Source: Orthonyx spaldingii (lineage: Eukaryota > Chordata > Aves > Passeriformes > Orthonychidae). Taken from it: a DNA stretch of 64,000 nucleotides. Shown here piece by piece: positions 23,119 through 35,315 of the stretch. Below the pieces are notes generated by a model. It did not search any database, was not told the DNA's origin, and saw only the letters and a list, made by a program, of their open reading frames with translations. Positions within the stretch are counted from its first letter, which is position 1. The number at the start of each line of letters is the position of its first letter. Both the position numbers and the translations under genes were made by a program. Where the stretch lies: assembly GCA_013397795.1 (NCBI GenBank), contig VZTJ01002480.1:549571-613570 (forward strand), read 5' to 3'.

Positions 23119-23126
23119 TGACGTCA
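23119..23126. promoter_or_regulatory. DYNC2I2: CRE/ATF palindrome TGACGTCA
   Basis: Perfect eight-base CREB/ATF site 13 bases from the X-box, inside the CpG island. Binding is inferred from sequence only. Confidence 0.65.
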
Positions 23127-23450
23127 CCGAGCGCCGAGCCCGCCGGCCTACGAGCGGTGAAGGGAGCGGGCGGGGCCGTGCCGGACAGGGCGCGGAGGGG
23201 CTGAGCTGGGCGGGCGGGCGGCGGCTCGGGCTATCCCGGCACCTTCGTTGGAGCCATGTGTCCGGCGGAGGCTTCTTCTTCTTCCCCGTCGGTCGCTCCC
23301 GCCGTGCCTGCGCTGGCGCCCGGGGGCAGGAGAGGCAGCGCAGGCGGAGGGCGCGGGGGCTGCCAGGAGTTAAGATGGCGGCGGGGAGGGGGCCTGGGCC
23401 GCCTTGTGAGGGGAGCTCCAGTCGGCTGTCACCGTGTGTTTGCCCAGGGA

Positions 23451-26400
23451 ATGGGGCCGGGGTGTGCTCTGGCTCGTTGCTTTGCTCTGTACTTTCATTG
23501 GTTTTGATGGGGGAATTACGGTAACTTGTTCCGGGGGTGAATTACTGTGTGACCGAGGTGTCTGCACGCCCGCGGGGCAGCTCTCCGCGAGTCAGCCTGG
23601 TGCCTGCGTAACAGCCCCTGTACCTGGATAACCTGTGCTGTTCCTGTCCGCAGGGACAGTGACTGGTGTTGCAACTTCTTTAAGTGATTATTCCTAACAG
23701 GTATGACTCTTGCGTGGAGATTTTTTTCTAACTAACTCACTGGAACAACTTGATGATGAATGCAGAGGCTAAATTTAGTGCTGGCATAAGCAGGCACAGA
23801 TGCACCAACTTCAGTGGAGTTATTCCGGCTGTTGCTGGGAAGGAGTCTGGCCTGTGTGCAGGAATCAAGATTGCAGGACACAGAGCAGGAGCTCAGCAGA
23901 ACAGTCACGATGCTTTCACCTCTTGAGCACATGTGAGTCCATTTATATCAGAGCTGAGTGCAATGGTTCTTGTGAGGAATTTAAAGTACTACACAATTAA
24001 TAGTGAGGTAAGAGTCCCTAAAATGCCTGGTAAAGAACTCTTATAGCCATTTTACAGACAGTGAAACTGGAGCAGAAAGAGGTTCAGTGGCACCTCCTTC
24101 AAAAACAAAAAGTCTTAATGGAACTGAATCCTCCAGAATTTCAAATCCTGGCTGGGTATCTGCTGTGGTTCTTCCCCTGGCTAGTGTGGACCATCACGAT
24201 ACCCCACAGAAGAGCCAAGAACATAAAAGCATAAACACTCTTGGGCTGGACTGATGGTCCTTTTAGCCCTGTCACCTCTCTCTGATTAGCACAGGAGTTA
24301 ATCTGAATTTCCAAAGTTCAAGTTTGGCATCTGCAGCAGCAGCTGATTCTTGTGGAAGTACGAGCAGTGGCAGTCAGACGCTGTCTGGATGTAACTCTGA
24401 GCGCTTTCCCAGCCCGCTTCTGCAGACAGGCACCTCGCTTTGGGTCTGCATGGGGCAGTGTTTCATGTGTTGAAAAACTGATACTACATATTTGGACCCA
24501 ACAGCAGAGCGGTTTTCTTAAGAGGGTCTTAATATTTAAGAGCTGTCCTCTATAAATAGATCATCTTCAGTTACCATTAAATTATATTTAATTGGTATGA
24601 TTAGAACTGCCAAGGCATATTACTCTTTAGTAGAGGAGTAAATGTTATGAGTGTGAATTAATATACAGACTGCATCATTATAAAAATGCTAAGCACAAAC
24701 TGCAATTTAAAACCTTTAACTTGTCAGGGGGAACTTAAGGAGAAAAGTTTGTGGTTTTTTGAGATGGCAAAGAGATAAGAAAACTGGAATTTAAGTATGT
24801 GAAACAGACCAAATTAAATCCATTTTTTTAGTGAGTAGTATGCAAAGTTACTGCAAATGTAGAACATGTTTCCTGCATCGTGGTGCATGTCTGGGCTTTT
24901 TCTTCCCTGAGGATGAGAAAGGAGCAAACAGCTCCAGACAAGGACTGTTCTAAGTAACGGCACTTTGATCCTTTATTCCAAGTTCTCTGATTTGCTGGGG
25001 TTTCCATATATCAAAGGTATTTCAAGAAATCTTACACTGCTTTTTTTTTTCTGGCCTGGCGGTATCAGATATATGGATGTTTTTGTCTTCACATCATAAC
25101 ACATCAGAAATAAGGCAAAATCGGGGATAAGTGGGGGAGGGCTGTTACTTGCCTGAGGCTGCCCAGTCTCTAAAGTGGCTGCTTTTACAGTGCTGATCTG
25201 TGCTTCTTCCTCTCTGTTCCATGAGACAAAGTGTAGGAAGTTTTCACTTTCACATAAAGGAGCATATCAGCATCAGAGAACAACAAGAGAAGGTTGAGAT
25301 AAAGAGAAAACAAAAACAAAAGCGAGGGGGAAAGCATCAGAAAAAAGAGCTGTAACAAGGAGCTGCACGCTAGGGTGTGATCGCTGTGACCTGAGCAAAA
25401 GAAATACTCTGAGCTGCATCTCAGTAAAAATTCCCCCACTAGTGGGTGCAGTCGCTGCCCTCGATTTATGATAAATGCAACTATTCAGTTCTGTTGAGGC
25501 TCCAGACAGGCGAAACAGCAGATGGTACCCGAAAATGGAGAGATGTAACTGAGCCTTCCCCTTTTACACCTTCTCCTCCATTCCTTCCACCCCAAACAGA
25601 TGCAGGTAAAGATGAATAAAACAACATGCACAGATCAATCCGACCACGAGAAAGAGTTCTTGGACTGAGTCTGGCAGGGAGTGGCATGACAGGGGATCAA
25701 AGACATTGCCTTTGGTGATTGATGACTCTGTTCAGAGGAACAGAACTTTTTACATGTTCTCATTTATTCAGAGCAAACCACAGCCAACCAACAAAACTCT
25801 CTAACCAACAGCAAGGGTTTGTTTCAAAGAATTGTCACTCCAGTCACCAGCTTGTATAACCAGCAAGACCTAATGCTGTTCCCTAATTGTTCCCTTCCTA
25901 CCTGTGCATTGTGAACAGCCCAAGGTGACAGATGTGGTCTGGTTGAGGTCTTGAGTACTGCCCTGTTGCCTTTGCATTAACCAAAGGATATAATCTGCAG
26001 TTTGAACTGGCTTTATGCTGACGTTTTGTGCTTATTATTTGGGTATGGACAATATCTGATCAGTTACTCCCATGTTTCTTTTTTGTTAGAAATTAATGAT
26101 TTTAAGATTCACCAAACCTTGAGGGAAGTGAGGTCCCAACAACTGTCAGTGTTGAACCCATGTCCGTGTATCCCACCAGGTGCTCAGTAGCTTGGTGAGG
26201 GTTCAGGTCCTCGTGTGGACCCTGTGTGTTACCTCAAGCTGTGTGAATCCCCCAGCTATTTCTTTTCCAGTGCCATCTGTAACAGGCTCATGCATTTTCT
26301 CTAATTTGTGACCTGCTTTTCCCTGTTCCCCCTCCCAAATGTCCCTGCTAATGTTGTGCCCTTTCTGCTTTGAAAACCTATTTTTTCATCTCAGCAGAAA

Positions 26401-29400
26401 ACATCAGCTTACTTCTGAAGTCCTGTTACACCAAAAGACATGATGTAGTATCAAAATAATCCATCTCCATTAAAATAATGATTTGCAGAATTAGCCAGGG
26501 GTTCCTTATAAATATGGGTGTGGTTTCTTGCCCTGTATAGGTATTGTTTATCCCATATTCATTCCTTCATGATTAATAATAAGACAAAGATTTTAGTCAA
26601 GTGTAAGCAGACCAGCAGGGGGAAGGAGCAGGGGGAAGCTCTGTGGCAGGTGGCAGCAAGTTACCGCCACAGGGGCACAAAGGCACTGCCGGCAGGGTTG
26701 GAATGGCAAGCAGAGCTGGCACGGGGCCGAGTGCCATGGATTGTCCAAAGAGGCATCTGTGAAAGGCTCAGGATGCTGAATCCTGGCTGCCATGGTGCTC
26801 TGAACTTGATGGCAGCTGGGAGTCTCTGCCTTGGGCAAGGGATTGCTTCTGTCAACAAGGTGATTGGCAGTGTCTCTCTGCTTTTGGTCTCAGCAGCCTC
26901 TAGTTCCTGCTGAGTTCGTAGCAGCACGTCCACCATTTCATCCCAGAAATAAAGGTACAATCTGCTGTGCCACTCCTCAAAGGTACCTGACCCTTTGCAG
27001 TGCTGACAGTGTGATAGAAAACAGAGATCCCTTAAATTAATCCCATATTCAGTAACCATGCATGACTAAAAATTAGTTATCTGTTCTGTACATCACTTCA
27101 TCAACTCGTACTGTGTCTGTAGTATCTCAAACAGTTGTTGGAATTTCAACTGCTATGTCTAAAGCCAGTGGCTATCTCAGAAAGCAATGTGGACAGATAT
27201 TAATCCTCTAAACAGAACTGGCTCTCGGTTGCAAAAGTGTGGTTTCAAAAAAGGACATTCAGAAATGTTGTTACATTCCACTTGGTACCATTAGATTTGT
27301 GCTTGTGTAAAGCAAGCAAGCAGAATTTGCATGATAGTCCTGGATTGCTCTTCAGAAATCTATGTGTTTAATTTCAAGCATACCACTTTAATTTCTTAGA
27401 CATTATTTCTATGAACACTGAATGTTCAATAAATTCCTCATAGTTTTACTGGGGTATGGATATGTAATTTAAGAGTGGAGAACAAAATAACGTTCCTACC
27501 GTGTTAGCTAATGCAGCAGGAAGGACAGACTTGCGAAGCCTCCTTTTACTGATATAAATTTTACCTCCATTTAGAGGGTTTGCATATTGCCAGGTTAGCT
27601 AGACCAGCAAAAGCACTTACTGTGAAAGCCACTTCTTAAATGGCAAATAAATATATCTCACTTTGGCTTTTTTTATCCCAAGTATAACAGGGATCACAAA
27701 GAATCCTGGAACATTATACAATATCATACATTGATTGTATATTATACAATCACACGGAGATAACTTTACAAATTTAAGCACTGCAGAAAGATTATCACCT
27801 TCTCAAAAGCACATGGAAGATGAAGGGAAGCAGAGTATCTTGTATAGACAAATTGGGTATGTCAGTGTGAGTGTTTTAACTGCTCACAGAAATGCCAAGT
27901 GATTTGTAATGATCAGTTTCTTTTTATCGCCTCCCTTTATCTTGTAGCAGAGTGACAGTCTGGTACTGAGAAATAACAGAGTGAACCACCCATACAGCCC
28001 ATTTCTGCAACTTCTTTCTTCATTATATGTGTAAGGTTCCCAACACAAGTACTGACCCCTGTCCAACTTAAAAAAAAAAAAAAAAAGAGGGAAAACATGA
28101 CAAAACAGGGCTTAAGCAGCATGAATGTGGCTCTCTGTGGAGAAGCGTAAAAGACAATTGCACCAATTACATGCTGGTTTTGGAACTCCATGTAGCCTAA
28201 ACCTATTGAAATATATATTTGTGAGCGGGAGTGGAGGGGAAGGAGGATGCTCTGGAATGAGGCCTGGAGCTGGAATGCTGTCGTAAAGGCAGCAGTAGGA
28301 GGGAGAGCTATAAACTGGCTGCAATCCTCAAATTTAAAAAAAGGTCCGGAAACATTTGAATGCCAAATTATGTGACACCTTTCATTCCTGTTTTTTCTTT
28401 TGTCCTTAGTTTTCCATTTAATTGACTGAAACTTTTCCTATTTATGCCACCAACTGGGTAAGCTGGGCTTGCTAAAGGCATTTTTGTTTTTCCCTAGCCT
28501 GACAAACTGCTTATGCAACAGCTTATACCTTTAATAACACCAATAAAACTGCATCAGAACTTAAGAAAAACCCCAGATTTCTTAGCATCAAGGCCTGAGA
28601 GAACTTGCTGCACTGCTGGGATGTGACAGGAGGCAATTTATAAGGAATTAACTCTGACAGTCACTTTATACAGCTGATTTTCAAAGATCTAGGCACTAAA
28701 GATGTGTTAATGAGGGTAGTGAGGCTTCATAATTAATTATATTAGCATCTCTTTGTTACTCTCTACAACAGTAGTGCCTGGTTGACATTTCAATGGGAGT
28801 CTGGTGGTATTCTTTGTGATTATTATCCAGGAGTACAGTTATACCTTAGCTCCCAGAGGGACACGCTGCATGTAAATGCCGTTGTGAATCGCAGGGGCCT
28901 TTGGAGCTCAGTAAAAGCCCTTGAAGGAGACCCCGCTGGAAACTGAATGGATGTCAGTAAAATTTTTCTAGTCTGGAGTCTCTCTTCAGATATGGACTCT
29001 CCTCCCCCTTCCTCTCCCTCCCCCCTTCCTTCCACTGAGCTGCTCCTTCTCACAAGGCTTAAGAACAGCAACATCCAGCCCTTGCTGAATGTTGCGTTCC
29101 AGACCCCTAAAGGAAGGAATACTGACCTGAACAAAGCAGTGAACAAAGAAAATAGGGAATATTTTCACGGGCTTGAATTTTCAGTGCAATAAAACCAGAG
29201 CTGCCAGAAGGAGTCCCAGAAGTGGTGAGTCAGATAATAGATGTACTGCTGTGGTGGGAGGGAAATGGTCTCTACTTTGTTTTATACCACCCCACCCCCC
29301 CTTTACAAAGGCAGATGAAATTATTTTCCAGTCATACCACTGCAAAAACAAACATGGAGTTTAAAGGTTATTTCCTTTGTGTGTTTCTGAGAGACATTAG

Positions 29401-32400
29401 TTTTGACTCCAAAGGGGAAAGGAAGATGTTTTGTCAATGATCTCAAATTCTACTCTGAAAGTTTTTACAGTATCACCTGAGGTGGCTAAGCTGCTCTTTT
29501 GTTTACTGATATATTCCACTTGTTTGTGTTAATTTTAAAAAGTTACAAAAGCAAGTTGCTGGTTTTTCACACTAGTTGCAGTTAGAACTTTGTCATGGTT
29601 GGGCTCAGTTAAGGGCACAGTTTGACAAACACCTCTGCTAAGTGAGACTTGTGCAATGTGTTTCTCACTCTTTCATTCCTAACTTCATGGGACTCCCTTT
29701 CTTGTAACATTGTTCCTGCATCTGCACCAGGGAACCAGATCAGAGTACTTGTCTGAGTTTAAAAAAAAAGGCTTGTGGGGACTATTTCTAATTGAAATCA
29801 GATTCAGATTCAATTTAACATGGGGCTACACACACCAAAAAAAAAAAATCACTGGCACAATGCAAGAACAGTGTAAAGGGGAAGAGGGGAGGAATATATG
29901 GTGAGGAGTGCATAAGTAGGAACTTTTACAAAAAAATAGTTTTTTCCGGCTATGTCCTGAAAGACTTTACATTCTTCCAAGCCAGAGCCACTCTTTGCTG
30001 TGTGTGCAGGTAGAACCTTGCACATAGGGATTACAGCTGTAGGACTCTCAGAGCTATTGTAATACCAAAAAATAGTAACTGTTCCTACAGACTGACACAA
30101 TTAACCAAATTCCACTCACAGATCATTGTTGGCAACTCGTGCAGCATTTTATGTAGCTGGAGTTGGAGACCAGTTCTATTCCTGAATTCCATCTCTGGCT
30201 CTAATGAGCAATAACACTGAAAAACTCTGGCATTCAGTTCACCTACCAGTAAAAGAATTACTTTCCTCACAGAGCTTTTTACATGTAACCAGATTTTTTT
30301 AATGAGCTTTGACATTCTCAGATGAAAAGAATCATGTGCACAATGTATTATTATAGAAAAAACTGTATATGACAGATTCCTACATGTTTTCCTGTCTTTT
30401 GTCTCACCTTTCCTGTCACCATACTCCTACATGGGACTCAATACACACCATAAATGTTTGAGTAATGCCAACTTCAAACTAATGAATTGTAATTAATGTA
30501 CTTGTTCTTTGCTGAGCAATGGTGTGTGTGTTTATTTTAATCTGATACTTTTTGGATAGAGACAGAGGTTACTCCCCTTGAGAGTTCAAATATCAATAGT
30601 GCTCTACATAACAAGGGAAGTTTTTAATGATCCCCACAAAAACCGCTGCCACTTGGTAACAAGACAATGGATGAAATACACAGAGTGTAAAAATTTTTGC
30701 CTCTAGTGCTATTCCTAAGGGACGAAATCTAGAAGTGATACTCAACTTTGTCTAGGATTCAGCAAGAGTTTTTCTTCTCTAGGACCAAGGAGATGATAAA
30801 TAAAAGTTTTAAGAATTGGCCAGAATTCAAATCCTGGAAAGCAAACGTTTATATATTGACTCTGTAGAAATGTTGTCTCCCTTTTAATTTCCCTATGAGT
30901 GGAGAAGATGGAGTGGATCTTCTGTTTATCTCCTTGCAGAAGCACAAAGTATGGTTTTATCTAGTCCTCAACATGTCTGAAAAGCTTATGCCTCATGTTC
31001 AGAAGTGTCTAAGGTTTCCTTGGCTTTCAATTTAGTATCTTTAAGAGTATTTTGACTGCCTCTTTGCCTCTAGTATCTGGGAACAAGCACAGGTGTTATG
31101 TGACTCTGTATCTCTTCATGGATTACAAGCAGGTGCTCTGGTAAGTTAAAGACGTTGGTGCAGGAAAAAATAAAAGTCAGGTTTAGCAACTATGTCTAAC
31201 GGAAATTTCATAAGAATAAAAATTAAAACGAATACAAATAGGATCACTGGATTTATTCAATGACATATTGTTAGTCACTGCCTGTTGTCTGTCTTACTCA
31301 ACTGCTGTCCTGCTTCAAGGCAATTATCAGCCCCGAAATATTTTCATCTGAAGGTTTAAACTGCAACAACTGTGAGGACATGTGGAAGATTCTTCTGTCA
31401 TTATCTCACCCTTCTAACATGAGTGCTTGACTGGGAAGGTCTGTGACTAGTGGAGATGAAGAAACAGTTGGAGCTGGTATTTGACTGGTTAATGTATGTG
31501 CCAAACTGTGTGTGTAGTGCTGGGGAGGCTCAGCAGTTCCTGGGGGCTGTCAGACTGATCACACAGAGCAAACCAACCCTGTGGCTCCCAGCAAGTCCTG
31601 ATGTGCCAGTCAGGCTTTGCTATCAGTACAAGCTTGTGTGTTCTTGAAATGTGCCTGCAACTCACCGGTGTACTCAGTAACTTGAAAGCTTTAATATACT
31701 CTAAAAATTTGTCTTGCACTCCCAAGGGGGAGTCTTTGTTCTTAATACAGAGCCCAAGCCTGCAAGTCCTCTGTGGAAAACCAGGCTCCGAGCATAAATG
31801 TACAATTGTTAAGCAGTTGGTTGCATTTCAGCGAAGGTGAAATGATCCTTGTTTTGTATTCCTCTACAATAATTTCTGATTCTTTAGGATGAAGGCTGTG
31901 AAACCATGAGTTGCTTTTAATTACATTGACTTGCATGATCACATATATGCCTATTTTGCCTTGCAGAAATACTTAAGGGGAGACATACTCTTCTTTTTTT
32001 CACACATCGCTGCATTGTGTTGGAGAGGATTTAGCACATTTTCTGATTTCATTTGCCAAACTGGGGGTTCAGGTTTAAAATTTACAGCTGACTTGACATT
32101 CCAGAAAGTAAGCATGATTACCAATTCTGTCTCAGTCTTGTAGTAACATATCTAACCAAGGAAAGAAATACTGGAGATATGAACTTTAACTTCAAGGAGA
32201 ACATATGATATTTCTTTTCCTGTTTAGTCAATTCTTGAGGAAAACACGCAGTTATAACTGTACATTTAACGCCTCAACAGTTATTCAAATACTTAAACTG
32301 TCTTAGAGGTTAGTTACAGGTCATGAAAACATTAGAAAGATGTGAAGGGAGGTAGCTAAATATTTATCAATAAACCCTCTTAAGTTTTTGGGGGTTCTTT

Positions 32401-33785
32401 TGTTACTGTCTGAGGGATATTAAGCTCATATTCTTTTAATGTTTACATGTATTCATATTCTTTTTAATATTTATATATAATCAATATACCCTTTTTGTTG
32501 ATAATACCTAGTTTTAGAGTAGTAAAAACCAGATAATTGAAATTTTTTTTAACAGCACAGCAGTTAAAATTAATGATTACTTGGTTTTAGATACATCAGT
32601 GTATCACCGTAATCGTGTACTTCAGGAATATCTGCTAATTTATAGACTAAACAAAGGGTTCTACTTAGGGAACTGACAGGTGCCACTTGTTCCTGCTTGG
32701 AACTAGCTTTCAAACTTGCCACCTGTATTTCAAGTTATAGACCTTCAAAGACTAATCTAGAGAAAGACAATATAGTAAATTACAGGTGAGAAAAGAGGAA
32801 AAAAACCCAAGCATGTACAACTGCATAGTCAAGGGACCCAAACAAAAGAGAAGGAAGAAAACCAAGCTATACACATGAGCTTACCTTGTCTGAATTGGAA
32901 GACATTCATATTAATCAATCTTGGGAGATGCAGACAGAATATGAGAAGAGTTATCTCACTGTGATGGTCTTCAGGACGGCCTTGAGACACCCCTCCTTGG
33001 GAAGGATTTCATAATCTTGCATTTATAAAGTTGTGATGCTTTGCTTACCTTTTATGCCCAGCGGTTACAATTGCTGTACATGAAACTAGAGAAGTAAGGG
33101 ATGGCAGCTCCTCTCTCCTGCTGTTTGCACAGGGAAGCACAACACAAACCCTGCACATGCAGCAGCCGTTGTGGGTGGCAGTGGAAGCCGGGACATAGCT
33201 GGTGGGAAGTGACAGCTGGGAATACAAAAGAAAAAACAATTGGGATTTGCAAGTAACAGGTGGGAGCAGAATTCAGAAAAGTATAGTCAAGGCTTCTGAG
33301 GAGGCAGGAGCTAATCCAGGCCTCATTGAGTAGGTCCAGTGGAAGAGCAAATGAAAGAGGCAAAACACAAAATGAGCAGGAAGAATATGCTAATGTTGTA
33401 TGACTGGGAAGCAAATACAGACAGCAAATTCCTACTTCATCAGAGCTGTACTTGTTTCTTAGCCCGATCTGTATCCTAACACTCATCTGTGACTGATATG
33501 CTGCTGCTTTTGATAGAAAAGAGTGACTTGGCTATTCCTTTAAGAGCAAACAGGGGCGAGCTGTAGGCTGTGGAGCTGCACTGAGCTCTTCCATGACAGG
33601 TGGACAGGAAAGGGACAAAAAGGGTTATTTAAAGTCCGCCTGCTCTCGGTGCAGTGGCAGGTGTGCTGGCAGGCAGCTCTGTGACCTTCTGGAGTCGAGC
33701 TCCCCAGTAACCGAGCTGGATGTGACTGACAGGGCTCTGTGCCCTCAACACAGACCGTCCCAAGTTATTTATATGGGTTTGTTTA
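23451..33785. other. Gene-poor spacer between DYNC2I2 and SET
   Basis: About 10 kb, mostly AT-rich. I see no exon with protein-family resemblance on either strand; the longest ORF (132 codons, minus, 26661-27059) has no recognisable motif. It holds an A-run at 28069-28086, a pyrimidine tract near 29000-29035, a purine-rich tract near 25261-25345 and a small inverted repeat at 27733-27751. Non-coding RNA or enhancers cannot be excluded. Confidence 0.6.
27733..27751. repeat. Perfect 9-bp inverted repeat, 1-base spacer
   Basis: gattgtata-t-tatacaatc in an AT-rich stretch; no known function. Confidence 0.6.
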
Positions 33786-34119
33786 GTCTTGAGGAGGCTC
33801 AGGGGGCACCTCATTGCTCTCCACAACCACCTGAAAGGAGGTTGCAGTGAGGTGGGGTCTGGTGTCTTCTGCCTTGCCTGAGGTAAGAGGACAAGAGGAA
33901 ATGGCCTTAAGCTGAGATGGAAGAGTGGTATTTGAAAGAGATTTTTCTATGCTTGGGTGGCCATGGTAGAGTTCACCACCATCCCTGAAAGTGTTCGAGG
34001 CATCTGGATCTGGCACGGGGTGATGTGCTTTCATGGTTTGGGGGTTACAGTGGCAGTACTAGGTGGACATTGCACATGATGTTCTTAAAGGTCTCTTCCA
34101 ACCTTGGTGATTCCATGAC
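33786..34119 (+). mobile_element. CR1 LINE 3' fragment
   Basis: Matches remembered CR1 3' sequence in order: ttgaggaggctcaggggg, acctcattgctctccacaac, acctgaaaggaggttgcagt, gaggaaatggcc, caccatccctgaaagtgtt, ending ttaaaggtctcttccaacc...gattccatga. 5'-truncated and diverged, + orientation. It ends just before the SET CpG island. Confidence 0.88.
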
Positions 34120-34424
34120 TGCTTTGTGCCACGTCCCAGGCAGCGCAGGGAGACGTAAATGCCGCAACCCCAGAGAACGGCAGGCTGGAAACGCGACCTC
34201 ACTCGCGCCACGGGAACCGCTGGCGCCGGTCCGGAGGGAACGCCTCAGGGACCGAGGGCCGTTTGGGGATCGGGGCTCCCGAAATCCATTCCTGCCCCTA
34301 GATCTCCTCCGGTCGGGGGAGGGGAAGCGCCCTGTCCCCGCCCGCACGGAGAGGACGGTGCCTCCCCGGGCCGGTTCCTTGGCGGGGCCGAGCCACTCGT
34401 GAGGGCAGCGGGCACGTGCGGCGC

Positions 34425-34434
34425 GCGCATGCGC
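34425..34434. promoter_or_regulatory. SET: NRF1 palindrome GCGCATGCGC
   Basis: Perfect NRF1-type core. A related half-site-like tgcgcatcgc occurs just before the gap near 34647. Confidence 0.6.
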
Positions 34435-34545
34435 GGCCCCTTCCCCTGCGCACACACAAACACACCCAGCGCGCGCCCTCGCCCTCCCGCGCGCGCTGTC
34501 CTCTCTGTCTCCGCGCCGCGGCCACGCCCCCCCGGCGCTCCCCGA

Positions 34546-34550
34546 CCAAT
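34546..34550 (+). promoter_or_regulatory. SET: CCAAT box
   Basis: gaCCAATga, an NF-Y-like context, followed by a GC box (ggggcgggcgcgggcg) about 15 bases on. Confidence 0.5.
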
Positions 34551-34662
34551 GAACGCCCGGCTTGGGGCGGGCGCGGGCGCGGCCTCCCCGCGGCTGCGCA
34601 CGCGGGGCCTGCCTGGCGCGTGTGTGTGTGCGGAGCGCAGCGCGCCTGCGCATCGCATCGCC

Positions 34663-35315
34663 NNNNNNNNNNNNNNNNNNNNNNNNNNNNNNNNNNNNNN
34701 NNNNNNNNNNNNNNNNNNNNNNNNNNNNNNNNNNNNNNNNNNNNNNNNNNNNNNNNNNNNNNNNNNNNNNNNNNNNNNNNNNNNNNNNNNNNNNNNNNNN
34801 NNNNNNNNNNNNNNNNNNNNNNNNNNNNNNNNNNNNNNNNNNNNNNNNNNNNNNNNNNNNNNNNNNNNNNNNNNNNNNNNNNNNNNNNNNNNNNNNNNNN
34901 NNNNNNNNNNNNNNNNNNNNNNNNNNNNNNNNNNNNNNNNNNNNNNNNNNNNNNNNNNNNNNNNNNNNNNNNNNNNNNNNNNNNNNNNNNNNNNNNNNNN
35001 NNNNNNNNNNNNNNNNNNNNNNNNNNNNNNNNNNNNNNNNNNNNNNNNNNNNNNNNNNNNNNNNNNNNNNNNNNNNNNNNNNNNNNNNNNNNNNNNNNNN
35101 NNNNNNNNNNNNNNNNNNNNNNNNNNNNNNNNNNNNNNNNNNNNNNNNNNNNNNNNNNNNNNNNNNNNNNNNNNNNNNNNNNNNNNNNNNNNNNNNNNNN
35201 NNNNNNNNNNNNNNNNNNNNNNNNNNNNNNNNNNNNNNNNNNNNNNNNNNNNNNNNNNNNNNNNNNNNNNNNNNNNNNNNNNNNNNNNNNNNNNNNNNNN
35301 NNNNNNNNNNNNNNN
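34663..35315. other. Assembly gap (653 Ns)
   Basis: Run of N inside the SET CpG island. ORFs that cross it are artefacts. The canonical SET (TAF-I beta) first exon, which must end in phase 1 to join exon 2, is most likely here. Confidence 0.95.

Larger units (their letters stand above)
22560..23450. promoter_or_regulatory. DYNC2I2: CpG island / DYNC2I2 promoter
   Basis: Very GC- and CpG-rich tract spanning exon 1 and extending ~470 bases upstream, in AT-rich surroundings. Contains an X-box, a CRE and, on the + strand, a YY1-type motif at 23372, so divergent initiation is possible. Confidence 0.85.

Noticed and set aside
22740..23524. Plus-strand ORFs (154 and 176 codons) in the DYNC2I2 island
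   Set aside because: Low-complexity Gly/Arg translations antisense to exon 1 and promoter; no family match.
26661..27059. 132-codon minus-strand ORF in the spacer
   Set aside because: No recognisable domain, no splice partners, no promoter features; compatible with chance. A protein search would settle it.
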